In this document: positions 1-11,645 of the stretch, piece by piece
Position numbering within the stretch: the first letter of the stretch is position 1
Layout: the number at the start of each line of letters is the position of its first letter
Assembly (NCBI GenBank): GCA_036768485.1
Contig: JAVLUZ010000142.1
Location: forward strand, 20,171,290-20,235,289
Source: Mermis nigrescens
Lineage: Eukaryota; Nematoda; Enoplea; Mermithida; Mermithidae
Length of the DNA stretch: 64,000 bases
Direction of reading: 5' to 3'
Notes under the pieces: model-generated
Database searches by the model: none
What the model was told of the DNA's origin: nothing
What the model saw: only the letters and a program-made list of their open reading frames with translations
Translations under genes and position numbers: made by a program

Positions 1-364
1 AACTATGAAAAAATGTTTAGTCAGTTGCCAACGGTTCAGGCGATATTGTGCTTTGTTTACACCTATTTTGATATTTTTTAAACGCCGAAGAGTGTCATTG
101 CTTCTGTAGTCAATATTCTCCCTCTTTTGACAATATAATGAATTTTTACACCTTGTAGGATGCGTATCTACCGGGCTTTATACAATGTGCTAATTGAATT
201 TGTGACTGCATATATCATCAAAAAAGGGTACATATTTGCTCAGTAATTAGAGACAATGCATAAATTCTGGGGTTTAAATATATAAAAATGACGTGTAAAC
301 AAATCGCCCTAGCGCTCGAACTGCTGACACCTGGCCAAAACTTTATTGCAGCTAAAACAAAGAC

Positions 365-960
365 ATCATAGGTAGCGCGATAGCGCTACCTATAATATAC
401 TTAGCCATCCTTTTTTCTTATATGTTTATCACAGCGAGTGCGAAATTTGTGTCCCCCTCACAGCAACAACAGGCACACACCTGGGAGGTGCGGTTTTTTT
501 TAATCGATGGATAATTAAAAAATTCGATGCCCGTCTTTTTTTGTTTACACCCAATACCGAGTTAGCAATGATTGTGTAAAGTGTAAACCGAAAAATCAAA
601 TAATTTGCGGAGGGCCAATTTTTTTAAATGTTGCCCCCGAGTTGTAGATTACGAATCTGAACTTAAAATTTCTTTACACATCAATACTTGTCACACAAAA
701 GTGTAAAGTATACGTGTTTTTTACTCTTTGCGTGTCCTTCAGCTTATCTAAGTCAATTTTGGTTTCTGTGCAGTCCAATTAGTTTTATAATGTAGGGGAC
801 TACAATATCTCAAAATGCAAAATTTTTTCTCTTTTAACGCAATATTTCTTGATCTGTGATCATTGCAATGTAAAGGCTTCAAACGAAAAAAATTTCTTCA
901 GCTACTTGCAACCCCCAGAATTTTGGCGCTGCCCACCTATGGATATATTGCCTGAATTAT
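365..960 (+). repeat. Arm-family copy 1
   Basis: The copy starts ATCATAGGTAGCGC and runs through TTTACAC/GTGTAAA units. It is repeated in the same direction from 1607. It ends near a fragment of the other repeat family (GGCGCTGCCCACCTATGG). Confidence 0.75.
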
Positions 961-1023
961 CAAATAAAAGAAGGGAACTAGCAAAGAAAAATGCTCCGAT
1001 GGAACCAAAAAGGTAAATATACT

Positions 1024-1606
1024 TGAATTTCTTCATTGTTAAGGATGTAAAAGGAGGGGACTAGGGAAAATTTCCCTATATGCGTAGAAGCCATAGGAAT
1101 GTGCTAAACAGTTAGACTTCCACTAAACAACGCAAAAATCGAAGTATATTTTGCGGCCTGTGAAAAATGAGGGTGTAGTCACCGACGTATCGACTCTATG
1201 AAAACGCCCACTTTCATGATTCGATATTTGGTCACAAAGCGTATTTAAGTGTTTCGCAAAGAGCATTGAAGACACTTTCATGACTATTAAATAATCTTTG
1301 ACCTTTCCACCATGCTCTAGAGTAAAAGATAATAGTGTAAACTTTACACATACATGGCCAACTCAATAGTTTTCATGAAAAACCCCAAAAATTTTTTTAA
1401 ATTTTCCAAAATAAAGTAATCAAAATACTCGCCATCGTAATCGAAATTACTACGGAAAATCTGCAGAAACGCGCATAGGCCGCAGAATATACTTCGATTT
1501 TTGCGTTGTTTAGGGGAAGTCGAACTGTTTAGCACATTCCTATGGCTTCTGCGCATATAGGGAAATTTTCCCTGGTCCCTCCTTTTACATCCTTAACAAT
1601 GAAGAA
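1024..1606. mobile_element. Foldback element between arm copies 1 and 2
   Basis: The left arm, GAATTTCTTCATTGTTAAGG through the TATGCGTAGAAGCCATAGGA segment, returns inverted at 1484-1606. The spacer is about 300 bases. It belongs to the same family as 6043-6846, as shown by the shared AGGAGGGGACTAGG block. Confidence 0.7.
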
Positions 1607-2490
1607 ATCATAGGTAGCGCGTAGCGCTACCTATAATATACTTAGCCATCCTTTTTCTTATATGTTTATCATAGCGAGTGCGAAATTTGTGTCCCCCTCA
1701 CAGCAACAACGGCACACACCTGGGAGGTGCGGTTTTTTTAATCGATGGATAATTAAAAAATTCGATGCCTGTCCTTTTGTTTGTTTACACTCAATACCGA
1801 GTTAGCAATGAGTGTGTAAAGTGTAAACCGAAAAATCAAATAATTTGCGGAGTGCCAATTTTTTTAAAATCGTTGCCCCTGAGTTGTAGATTACGAATCT
1901 GAACTTAAAATTTCTTTACACTCAATAGTTGTTGCACAAAAATGTAAAGTATACGGGTTTTTTACTCTTTGGGTGTTTTCAGCTTATCTAACTCAATTTT
2001 GGTTTCTGTGCAGTCCAATTGGTTTTATAATGTAGAGGGTTACAATATCTCAAGGACCTTTTTTTCTTTTAACTCAATATTTCTTGATCTGTGATCAGTT
2101 TTAGTGTAAAGGCTTCGAGACGAAAAACAAAATTTAAAATTTATTCAGCTACTCCGCTAAGTAGGCGGAACATGCTAATTATGCTTAAAATGTATCCTGA
2201 TCTTAGCGTTACAGATCTTAGTTTATTTTGTTTCTATACACCCAATATTGCGCTATTAGTACAAGTGTAAAGTTTACACCAAAAATTCAGATGATCGGCG
2301 GAGGGCCAATTTTTTTGAAAATATTTTCCCTGATTAGTAGGTAATTATCTTTAAAATTTGCCTCGTCCTAAGCGCTACACGTCAAAATTTATTTTGGTTC
2401 TTCACAATCAATATTGCGTTATTAGTGCGGGTGTAAACTTTACACTGAAAAATTTTTCCGCCCAGAGCGTCGTGGATGATGAATTTAGAA
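1607..2490 (+). repeat. Arm-family copy 2
   Basis: This is a direct repeat of 365-960, base for base similar for about 550 bases, then extended with further palindrome units (for example GTGTAAAGTTTACACC near 2270). Confidence 0.75.
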
Positions 2491-2589
2491 AAAATGTTCT
2501 CCATAAGGTCAGAATAACGAATCTGACCTTTAAACTATTCTACAGCCAGTGTTTGTTGAGGTATGAAGAGGTGAACTTTAAATTATACA

Positions 2590-3334
2590 GGGTGGTTAAT
2601 AACCTTTTGCTAGGGGTTAGTGCTATAACTATAGAGCTTGGGACAAACCAAATATACCATTAGATAGAGAATTTAAAACGGAATTTATTGATGCCAAATT
2701 AAAAATCAGTGTGCCTAAGACCGGCAAGAGAAATAGTTTTTAAGCGATCGTGGTGTGAACACAATTAATAAATGTCGATTTTCGATACTTATCAAAATAT
2801 TTTTCACGTTTCTATACAAGGTTTTATATCAATATCAAATAGGTCCTATTTTGGGCCTGGAAAATATTTGGTCGTTGGTCAGACTGTTTTTGTTCACGAC
2901 AAGGCGCCTTGCAGGCGAATTAATGCAACCCAACATTTCTTGAAACAATCAAACGTCGAATTCTGGGGTAACGATAATTAGCCCGGAAATTCACTCAACT
3001 TAAATGCCGCCGAAACCATTGGGCCATTCATAAAGATGAAGTCGAGGCGCAAATACTTGCTAAAATCTGACTGGTCGATAATCATATGAAATTTCGCACA
3101 GAAACGCGGAAAATATTTGAAAAGTCTTGAAAATCGACGTAGTCTGTTTATTGGTTTGTGTTCATACCAGATCATTCTAAAAGCTGTTTCTTGCACAAGT
3201 GATAGGCACACTGATTATTAATCTGGCATCAATAAATTCCGTTTCAAATTCTCTATCTAATGGTATATTTGGTTTGATCCCAAGCCCTATACTTATAGCG
3301 CTGACCCCCTAGCAAAAGGTTGCTAACCACCCGG
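2590..3334. mobile_element. Foldback element, about 745 bp
   Basis: GGGTGGTTAATAACCTTTTG and the following 150 bases (including ATACCATTAGATAGAGAATT) are repeated inverted at 3180-3334. The spacer carries no supported gene. Confidence 0.65.
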
Positions 3335-3956
3335 TACATCTATTTTCTAATGCCGACTGATAACTCCGTATTGCATATTGTTTGATCAAATTTTTCTTAT
3401 TTCAGAGGTTTTTGACTCGTCTTTAATAAATAATTATTTTTATTATCATAAATGCACTATTCTTAAACTTCAGTAGAATGATGAATATTTTTCAAAATAG
3501 TATAATCAAACTAAAATCTTCGCTGCGAGACTCAGTTAACGTGCATTAAGTTGATAGACAGGCACCTAATCATATGTTCCTATATGTCGCCATGTTAAAA
3601 AACCTGCAGCGTAATAAGTATAGGATATTGTTTGAAAGTAGGGAAATGATTTCAGATTTTTATCTATTGTCCACAATACAGCGAAATCATGAGTGACTAA
3701 GTATTAAAATCCGCTGATATGTTGAGTTCGTGCAAGTGGCTGACGTATCCGTTCTCGCATGTGGATTTAATAAAAGAATAATGGGTTCAAATCTTCTGAA
3801 TACTGACTTTTTCATTTTTTAATTCTTTTGGCAAAACCATGCACTTCATTTGACTTATTCATCTATTATAGGTTAAGTAATCCGCTGGCTTCTTCATTTA
3901 TCGTTTTGTAAAACTCCAAATTTATGTTTACTATTTTATTTTAGGGTCAGTATTTA

Positions 3957-6042
3957 ATCATAGGTAGCGCGTTAGCGCGTACCTATAATATACTTGGGTA
4001 CCCCAAACACCTGTGCACCCCCCTACAGCTATAACGGGACACATCTGGGAGGTGCGGTTTTTTAAAAGAAAGATAATAAAAAAATTCGCTAGCCTGTTTT
4101 TGTTCTTTTTCTTTACACTCAAAACTGACTGTGTAAAGAAGGTGTAAAGTTTTGGCGTAACGTTATAACATACAGCGAATTTTGGGGGTTTTTTTACCGG
4201 GCTTGTGGACAACTCAGTATTGACTCTTCAAACAATTTAATGGCATAGATTTGTAGAAGAAGAAATTCTGCAGATGACATCTTTTTTGTTTTTTGAATTT
4301 CGCCTTAGTTCTCGAATGGGAGTGTAAAGAGTGCGAAAATCTGGGGTGAAAAGACACATTTTGGTCGAGTTTTCGACTTGTTTATGTCTGCCAACAACTC
4401 CGGTTATGAGTTTTGAGAAATTTTTCTGACAGAAATGTACTACGGATCAAGGGCTATCTTGTGCTTACCAGCAAACTTTTCTACAATCAATACGCAGTTA
4501 GTACCAGGGGTTTAAACTTTACACTCTAGTGGATGAGTAAAAAAACAGATTTTGTCCAAGACTTCTCTGCCAACTTTTTCGGTTATGAGTTGGAATGAAT
4601 TGAATAAAATAGAAATAAAGCAACTTCTAAGGGCTACACGTCGAAGCAAGCCGCGTTCAAAAAACGTAATATTGCGTTGTTTGAGTTGTTTATGGTAGTG
4701 TAAAGTTCGAAATCTGAGGTGTAAAATGGGCGAAAAAACAGGTTTTTTTCGTATTTTGATTGCTAAATCATATCAAATATTTTGCGGAACATAAGTTTGG
4801 CACATACAAACGTACTACAATCAAAGGGCTACAAACTGGCCTGAACCGAATTTATTTACACTCAATGGGGCGTTAGGTTCAGATTTTTAAAGTTTACAAT
4901 GTGGTGGACAGTGGAAAATACGTGTTTGTCCATTTTTTTGTTCGCCACTTTTTCTGTTCAGAAGTCGGGCGAGGTCGAATAGGATAAAAATAAAGTACTT
5001 TCTAAGGGGTACGCGTCACAGCGAATTGCGTTTGTTTACATCAATATTCAGCTTTTTCGGGAGGTGTAAAGTCAAAAAAATGGGGGAGTTCAACGTGTTT
5101 CTGTCTTGTTTTTTTCTGCCAAGTTCTGGGTTATGAGTCTGGACATAATCTCAAGTATAAAAATGAACCAGAAACCAAATGTGATACGCCAGTTTGTTTG
5201 CACTCAACAGTGGTGTAAAGTGGTTTACATCTGATATTTATTTGTCCTCGGGCCATTGTGGAGACTTAATTTTTTCATAAATCTTGATCGTAATATCAGA
5301 GTAATATCAGAATTACGAATCCGACTGAAATTTTCTTTACACTCTGTGGTTGTGTAAAGTTTACACTGCATATTAACTTTAGTTCTAGCGCCTTGCAGAA
5401 GCTTAATTTTTTCTAAAGTCTAAAAATGTACCAGGAATCAAATGTGAGACGCCAGTTGAGCACGTTTGCTTACACTCAACAGTGGTGTAAAGTAGTTTAC
5501 AACTGATGTTTATTTGTTCTCGGGTTATTGTGGAGACTCAATTTTTTCATAAATCTTAATCGTAATATCAGAGTAATATTAGAATTACGAATCCGACTAA
5601 AATCTTCTTTACACTCTGTGGTTGTGTAAAGTTTACAATGCATATTGACTTTAGTTCTAGAGCCTTGCCGGAAGCTTAATTTTTTTAAAAATGTTCTACG
5701 TAAAATCAGAATCGGGAATCTGACTGTTAGTTGTCTCTACACCTAGTAGTTGCGTAAACTTTGCACTATTCATTTGTTGTTAATATGTAGTTTATACTAC
5801 AAATTTATTTTACTTCCAAATCTGAGTGCTAGTGCTCTTTACACTTGATATTTGCGTAAAGTTTATGCTGAAAAACTTTAATCTGTTTAAATAATGTAAG
5901 GTTGTCTTGTTTAAAAAGGATAATGCTGATGTTAAGAACAACATTGTTTTCCGCGTTCTTGGACTGCTGTCATTATTGTGGCATGTTACTGTATGTGTTT
6001 ACTGACTGATGTACTCAAATCATGCTAATTAAAAGTAGGGTA
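3957..6042 (+). repeat. Left inverted arm with TTTACAC/GTGTAAA arrays
   Basis: Roughly every 100-200 bases a TTTACACTCAATA-like segment is followed by a GTGTAAAGTTTACAC palindrome or half of it (for example near 4110, 4490, 5040, 5200, 5340, 5460, 5600). At 5196-5380 and 5465-5650 two units are close copies of each other. The inner end, GTACTCAAATCATGCTAATT, is inverted at 13815-13860. Confidence 0.7.
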
Positions 6043-6846
6043 CTAGCAAAGAAAAATGCTCCGATGGAACAAAAAAGATGAATATACTTGGAATTGTGGA
6101 TTATTAAGAATGTAACAGGAGAGGACTAGGAAAAAGCTACCTAAAGTCGCAAAATCTGCTAAAAATCACACTTTCTCTAAGCAACGCAAAAAATCGAAGT
6201 ATATTCTGCGGCCTCTAAAAAAGTGTCTTTTTTAAATAATTTTGAAAGTTTCAGATAAGAGTGTGTAAACGAAATCTATAATGTTTACTTTTTTAAATTG
6301 CTGGCAAGTAGCAATGCTAACTAGCTTCGTATCATGATTGATAGAAAACTAAGTGGTATTGTATTTAAAGTTGTTTTATTTTGTTATGAGCATTTATAGC
6401 AAGCAAAGCAGGGTCCGATTGATTAGTGCTCACAATCGTTACGGGCATGCTAGTGTACCTACATTTAGTCTGTTTCAAGTCAACTTACGCGTTTTCCTAC
6501 TGTTTTAAACCAACAATTTCTTCAATTGTCTTGGATGCATCGATGTTTGCTATTTCATTCAATTGGTTTAGAAAGACTGTTAGTGTACTCAATATCATTT
6601 CCCATAGCTACTGCATAGCTAACGTGCTGCTTTTTCAATCATTTTTATGGTTAAATATTTATTTTAATCTGTTGGCCGCAGAGTATACTTCGATTTTTTG
6701 CGTTGCTTAGAGAAAGTGTGATTTTTAGCAGATTTTGCGAATTTAGGTTGCTTTTTCCTAGTCCCCTCCTTTTACATCCTTAATAATCCATAATTCCAAG
6801 TATATTCATCTTTTTTTGTTCCATCGGAGCATTTTTCTTTGCTAGT
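6043..6846. mobile_element. Foldback element A, about 0.8 kb
   Basis: The left terminus AGCAAAGAAAAATGCTCCGA and about 190 further bases (to GAAGTATATTCTGCGGCC) return inverted at 6677-6846. The same element occurs at 13064-13812 and, diverged, at 58398-59169. Its small open frame in the spacer is not conserved among copies. Confidence 0.8.
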
Positions 6847-7465
6847 GTTTATCTATCTAATGCAGCTGGTCTTATAATTCTATGTCCATAATTGCCCAAG
6901 TTGTCATGTAACATCGGGTGTTGCCTTTCTTATAGCTCACCCTATAAAAATTTTTAAAAATTACCTTTGTTGGGTCACAAACGAAGACTACACGTCAAAA
7001 ACACTTTATTACATTTGGGACATTGCTCGTACTTCCTAGAGCATAAAAATATTGGAAAATTGAGAAAAAATTTGGGAAAATTTAATTAAGTTGATCAAAA
7101 TATAGTCAACAACAATGAGTGCGCCATCGGCGAGAATTTGAACTTCTGAGCCAAAAGTTAACTATACGCTCAAAAAACACACTTTCTACATTTTTTCGGA
7201 ACATCGTCAATTTCGGGGGTCGTAGCCATTTTACGGGGATCAGTATGTATTCTGTGATTCAAATAAAACCCCTCGAACTTCAGAACACGTACATATGGTT
7301 CCAGGCCGCCAAGACATTAAATAAATTAAATTAAAGGTACTGCGCTGGAATATATCACAAACTATGAAAAGCGATAGCCAAAAATCACTTCACCACTTTA
7401 CCCCATTAACTATTTTAAATCAATTGGAGGAAGACCGTAACCATAGGTGAGGGCACCAAACCTCT

Positions 7466-7700
7466 TAGGGGTTGTAACATTTTTTCAAAGGTCAAAAAAT
7501 GGCCTTAAAAATGGTAGTATGGCGAAAAAACACCATTTTTCAACGTTTCGCATCGAGCACTATCCATAGGCATCAAAAATTGCGAAAAAACAGAAAAAAT
7601 TTCAAAAATTGAATTACCGGGGGGTATTTTGGTTTCTGGGGTATTTTGGTTTCTGGGGGATTTTGGTTTCTGGGGAGGCTCAACCCCCCTCCCTTCCCAC
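7466..7700 (-). repeat. R250 repeat copy 1
   Basis: This is one of eight copies of a repeat of about 250 bp. The family core is GCCAATGGATAGTGCTCGAT, followed by GAGAAACGTTGAAAAATGG, TTTTTCGCCATACCACC and AAGGCCATTTTT, with one end CCCAGAATTCAATTTTTGAA and the other GGTGCCGCCCACCTATG. Here it is inverted and the CCAGAAACC end is triplicated. Confidence 0.75.
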
Positions 7701-8859
7701 GCCCAGGTATGACCGTAACCCATCCTGGTATAAATTTGTCTCGGTTTAAGGAAACCAAGCGAAGTAAAAATGTAGTTACATGCAATAGTGAGCAAAAGTT
7801 TAGAGCCATCCTGCGTTTCAACTAAATTGACTATTTTAAAGCCGTGCTTAGGAGGGGCGAGCCGGGCGGTCGTCCAGAGCCGATAAAAAATATCATTGAA
7901 TTGTGGAAAAACCGTGTTAGCGGCCCCAAATGTGACAAAAAATGCGACAAGCTATTTCCAGATATCAGATTTTGTACCTACATATATCAGATTTCTCATC
8001 CAATGTAGATCAGATTTTGAGGCTCGCACAAAACTTATAAATGCATTTCCGCGCAATGTCCATGCAATGACTTTACGCATTTTTCAGAGGAAATTCAAAA
8101 AAATTTTCGGCGCTGCGTGCTGAACATAATAATAAAATTCTGGCCAAAAGCGTGATACAAACGCTCCAGATACAATCTTTGTTTGATTATAAACATCACT
8201 TTTAGATGAAATTTCAACTTTTCATTAAAAAAAACAAAAAATCTCAAAAATTTAGGTCTGCACTTTACTCGGCAGTGCAGAGTTCAGTGAATTTTATCAG
8301 CTTTGCTCAGAAACGGGTTATTGGCTCGAAATATTTTAGTATATCTTATATTGGTAATCTTATAACCGGACTTTCGATTAAAAGAGCTCGGAAAGGCATA
8401 CAACTTTATCTTTCTCGAATTTTCAACGGTACCTACATACGCCTTCTATTATTTAGCTACTTCATTAAATAAGCAAATGCCAATCAAACAATTCAAGAGG
8501 TTAAGAAACCCTCCAGAGATCAATGTTCCTAAAATGCCAAGACGATATCCATATAATTTATCAATGCCCCTTGCACAATGCGAAATAAGTTCTAGCTGCA
8601 GTCAGAAACGTTTCTTTACTTAATTTCTGCAATAAGAACTGTTTGCTTAATTTTGCGCAATAAGGATGACCGTATGGTTTTTCTAATTCATAATATCAAG
8701 ACAAATATTCTTACTGGGCCTGAAATGGTAATACAACTGCAAAAACTTATCTAAGAACTTGTCATAATTTGACTCGCTGCTTTTCTCAAAGACCCTTACA
8801 AGTTTGCGAAGTACTTGTAGCTCCCTGTTTCATTTAAAGGTTAAAGAAAGGCTTTTCAC
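7701..8859. other. No supported gene
   Basis: Two plus-strand open frames of 75 and 88 codons start at 7896 and 8206, but neither has recognisable motifs or coding-like composition. They are left uncalled. Confidence 0.55.
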
Positions 8860-9086
8860 CATACCTGGACGTGGGGTTTGGGGTATGCAACCCGCTGGAA
8901 ATCAAAAAAATTCAATTTCTGAAATTTTTTCTTTTTCGCAAATTTTTGTTGCCAATGGATAGTGCTCGATAAGAAACGTTGAAAAATGATGTTTTTTCGC
9001 CATATTACCATTTTTAAGACCATTTTCTTACCTTTGAAAAGAACTTTGCACTTCCCACCAGAACTTCGGTGGCGCCCACCTACGCT
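8860..9086 (+). repeat. R250 repeat copy 2
   Basis: Plus-oriented copy ending GGTGGCGCCCACCTACG. The core GCCAATGGATAGTGCTCGAT is present. It abuts the tRNA-like repeat region. Confidence 0.7.
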
Positions 9087-9224
9087 TTTCACTCACATGT
9101 GGGTATTACCCGCACGTCAGAGACGTGTTTCTCGCTGAGATACCGCAAGGGGTCGCGACTTCCAAGGGTTTTAACCTTCGCCAGACAAGTACAGCTTCCC
9201 ATTCATCGACCCCGGAGGGATGAA

Positions 9225-9330
9225 AGGCTGATTAGACCTGCCGAAAAGAGCTGCGTCAACGTGGATTCGAACCTGGGACCTTGCGATCCTTAGATTTGAG
9301 TGTTTACCGCTTGGCGTCTCTCAGTTCTCT
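9225..9330 (-). repeat. tRNA-Leu-like SINE head
   Basis: On the minus strand GCCAAGCGGTAA (A-box-like) is followed about 35-45 bases later by GGTTCGAATCC (B box), with a GATC-GCAA-GGTC hairpin between them where tRNA-Leu has its variable arm. The acceptor stem does not pair, so it is a tRNA-derived repeat and not a working tRNA gene. Confidence 0.5.
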
Positions 9331-9612
9331 CGGTCTCTCGGTCATTTTAGCAGGGTGTCTCAAAACTGTTGCACACCATACATATTAAGGCAATTCCCAT
9401 AAGACATATATCCCTTCCTGGGCGAAACTAATTTCAAAATCCTAAAAACTAACTCTTTCACATTACTCTTTGCTGTTTCCCAATAGCAGCGCCGCCTGAA
9501 TGGACGTAACACTCAATCTTTGTCTGCTTTATCATTTCATAAGCAACGGATAATGAAATTACATTATTAATTTAATATAAATTACGTCAGAACATTACCA
9601 ATTGTATAGGAG

Positions 9613-9815
9613 TCAGCTCTTCATGCGAAAGGTCTTGTTATCTGGCGTCGTTGATGCAGAAGTCGAAGGGTCCGGACTTTTCGAGTATTTAAAAGCAGCT
9701 TTTTTCGGCAATTTGGCACCAATTTTTAGGTCCAAATGTATTTGTTTCTTAGTCTCCGCCTTTTTGGGATACAATTTCTCCATAGGTCCAGATGGATAGG
9801 ACGGTAATCTACTGT
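9613..9815 (-). CDS. Second coding exon of the small Pro/Lys-rich protein gene
   Basis: The function is unknown. From the acceptor TTTACCAG|ACAGTAG the phase fits the exon at 10348-10504. The 66 codons that follow are Lys-rich, then Ser/Thr/Pro-rich (PSGPMEKLYPKKAETKKQIH, SPDPSTSASTTP), and end RMKS-stop. An alternative acceptor at TTTTCAG (about 9888) is also in phase but would give a 77-residue product ending RFTRQ. The choice here is the longer frame. A basic, disordered protein is inferred from composition only. Confidence 0.5.
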
Positions 9816-10347
9816 CTGGTAAATCGCAGACGCTGCCCACGGGCAGCGTCGTCCCCTTTAAGAGGAGGATGAACAGATTTGTTTTCTGAAAAGCGCACAT
9901 TAATTGTTTTATCATATTCAAATCCAGCAACTCTACGAATAAAATAAATTTTTTGCGAACTATGTACGCTACTAAAAAATAGGAAGAATAATTCTTAATT
10001 AGGGTTCCACGATTCATCTACGCAGTTGTTAAGCCTTAATTTTTGAATAAGCGCAATATTTTTTATGCTCGATCTATAATTTTCTGCTCAGTAAAACAAT
10101 TTGAGTCCTAAAACTCTCAATACATTTCGTTTAATCGTTATTTGAAAGCCGATGTGCACAGCACTTGAATGTAGTCATATCAGGTTTTTAAACCTTATTG
10201 CAGTCAGATTAAGTAGATACCTACATACACCTATACTTCAGGTTTAGACATGAAGAGGACAAGAGCACTAAAAATTTTTGGATCAGTCCTAGCCCTGATT
10301 AACTACAGGAAACTGCCAATAGGCACATAGGTTGAATGCGTGATCAC

Positions 10348-10504
10348 CTGCTTTTATCTTAGGCGGACCCACAACTGGAAAATCTGCTGGCGGCACTCGA
10401 TGCTTTGGCGGACCTATTACGGACGATTCTTTTGACTGAGGTTGTTTATTCCTAAGATCGGGTTCCTTGCCAAAGTCGACGACAAAATATTGAGGCGGTT
10501 CCAT
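10348..10504 (-). CDS. First coding exon of a small Pro/Lys-rich protein gene
   Basis: The product is not recognised. ATG at 10504 opens 52 codons rich in Pro, Lys and Val (begins MEPPQYFVVDFGKEPD) with a recurring V-[IV]-G-P-P-K-(H/I) pattern (VIGPPKH and VVGPPKI). It ends at AAAGCAG|GTGATC, phase 1. Codon composition looks protein-coding, and the reading is not part of any repeat seen elsewhere in the window. Joined to 9613-9815 it gives 119 residues. No signal peptide or membrane segment is visible. Confidence 0.6.
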
Positions 10505-10694
10505 TTTGATTTTTACAGTAATTGGATTTTTTAGTCAAATATTGGACCAAAGGAAATAGATTTTATACCTTTAAATGTAATAAGTAGTGCGTCCGCAAAT
10601 TTTTTTAAGTTCGGATAGGTATTCCTAAAGGTAAGTAGCTCATAAAAATACAGAATATGATTATTGTATAAATTTAAAAGAATGCAATTCCAGG

Positions 10695-10850
10695 CACTGT
10701 TTTTTTTGTACAGAAAACTTCGATCTTTTTGTACAATCGAAAATCGGCCGAAAACTGCCTATACTCTGTGTACAAAGATGTACAACGATCGCTCCAAAAT
10801 CTTTGTACGAGCCTCAAAATCTTTGTCCCGTACAAAAATAAAAAACAGCG
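10695..10850. mobile_element. Short hAT-like MITE with 8-bp duplication ATTCCAGG
   Basis: The termini are CACTGTTTTTT and AAAAAACAGCG. ATTCCAGG is present on both sides (10687-10694 and 10851-10858). The internal GTACAAAG motifs link it to the longer CAGTG family. Confidence 0.8.
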
Positions 10851-11179
10851 ATTCCAGGAATAGCGCTTTTAGGGTTGGGTTGTACTACTGAGGTTTAAAT
10901 CATTTATTAGATTAGGTGAACGGGAATCGAGCTCGCCAAAAATCTTTGAAGTTACATCATCATGAATCTGAAAAATTAGTTTCTGTACTTCGTCCATTTA
11001 TTTTAAGTTTTCCAAATCTGCACGCCTTTTACAAGCAACTAGCAAATTTATTTATTGGAGTGACTCATTCCAAAATTACGCACCGCACTAATAGTTATCC
11101 GAATCAGACACGAGTCGTACGCTAATCATATATTTGACTCGGATACGAGCATGCCTTGGCCTAGGGGGTGTTTGGGGGT

Positions 11180-11415
11180 ATGCACCATACCTGGGGGTGG
11201 CGGTGGGGTTTGGAGTATGAACCTTCAGAAACCAAAATACCCCCTCAGAATTCGATTTTTGAAAGTTTTTATTTTTTCGCAATTTTTTGATGCCAATGGA
11301 TAATGTTCGATGAGAAACATTGAAAAATGGTATTTTTTCGCCATACTACCATTTTAAGGCCATTTTTTACCTTTGGGAAAATTTTGCACCATCCCCCAAA
11401 GCTTTGGTGCCGCCC
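11180..11415 (+). repeat. R250 repeat copy 3
   Basis: Plus-oriented copy directly followed by copy 4 in the same direction. The core reads GCCAATGGATAATGTTCGAT. Confidence 0.75.
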
Positions 11416-11645
11416 ACCTATGTATGGTATGCACCCATAGAAACCACAATACCCCCAGAAACCACAATACCTCCTAGAATTCAATTTTTGAAAATTTTTT
11501 CCGTTTTTTCGCAATTTTTTGTTGCCAATGGATAGTGCTCGATGAGAGACGTTGAAAATTGTGTTTTTCGCCATACCACCATTTTTAAGGCCAGTTTTTG
11601 ATCTTTGAAAAAATCTTGCACCCCCAGAACTTTGGTGCTGCCTCG
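11416..11645 (+). repeat. R250 repeat copy 4 (head to tail with copy 3)
   Basis: Plus-oriented copy starting TGTATGGTATGCACCC and ending in a GGTGCTGCC. The tandem arrangement suggests insertion of one copy next to another, or unequal exchange. Confidence 0.75.

Noticed and set aside
365..2160. LTR pair of a short retroelement
   Set aside because: The direct repeats carry the same terminal hairpin and palindromes as the arms at 3957 and 17725 and the interval is a foldback; no primer-binding site or polypurine tract is seen.
9225..9330. Functional tRNA-Leu gene
   Set aside because: Boxes are present but the acceptor stem does not pair, so a tRNA-derived repeat is more likely.
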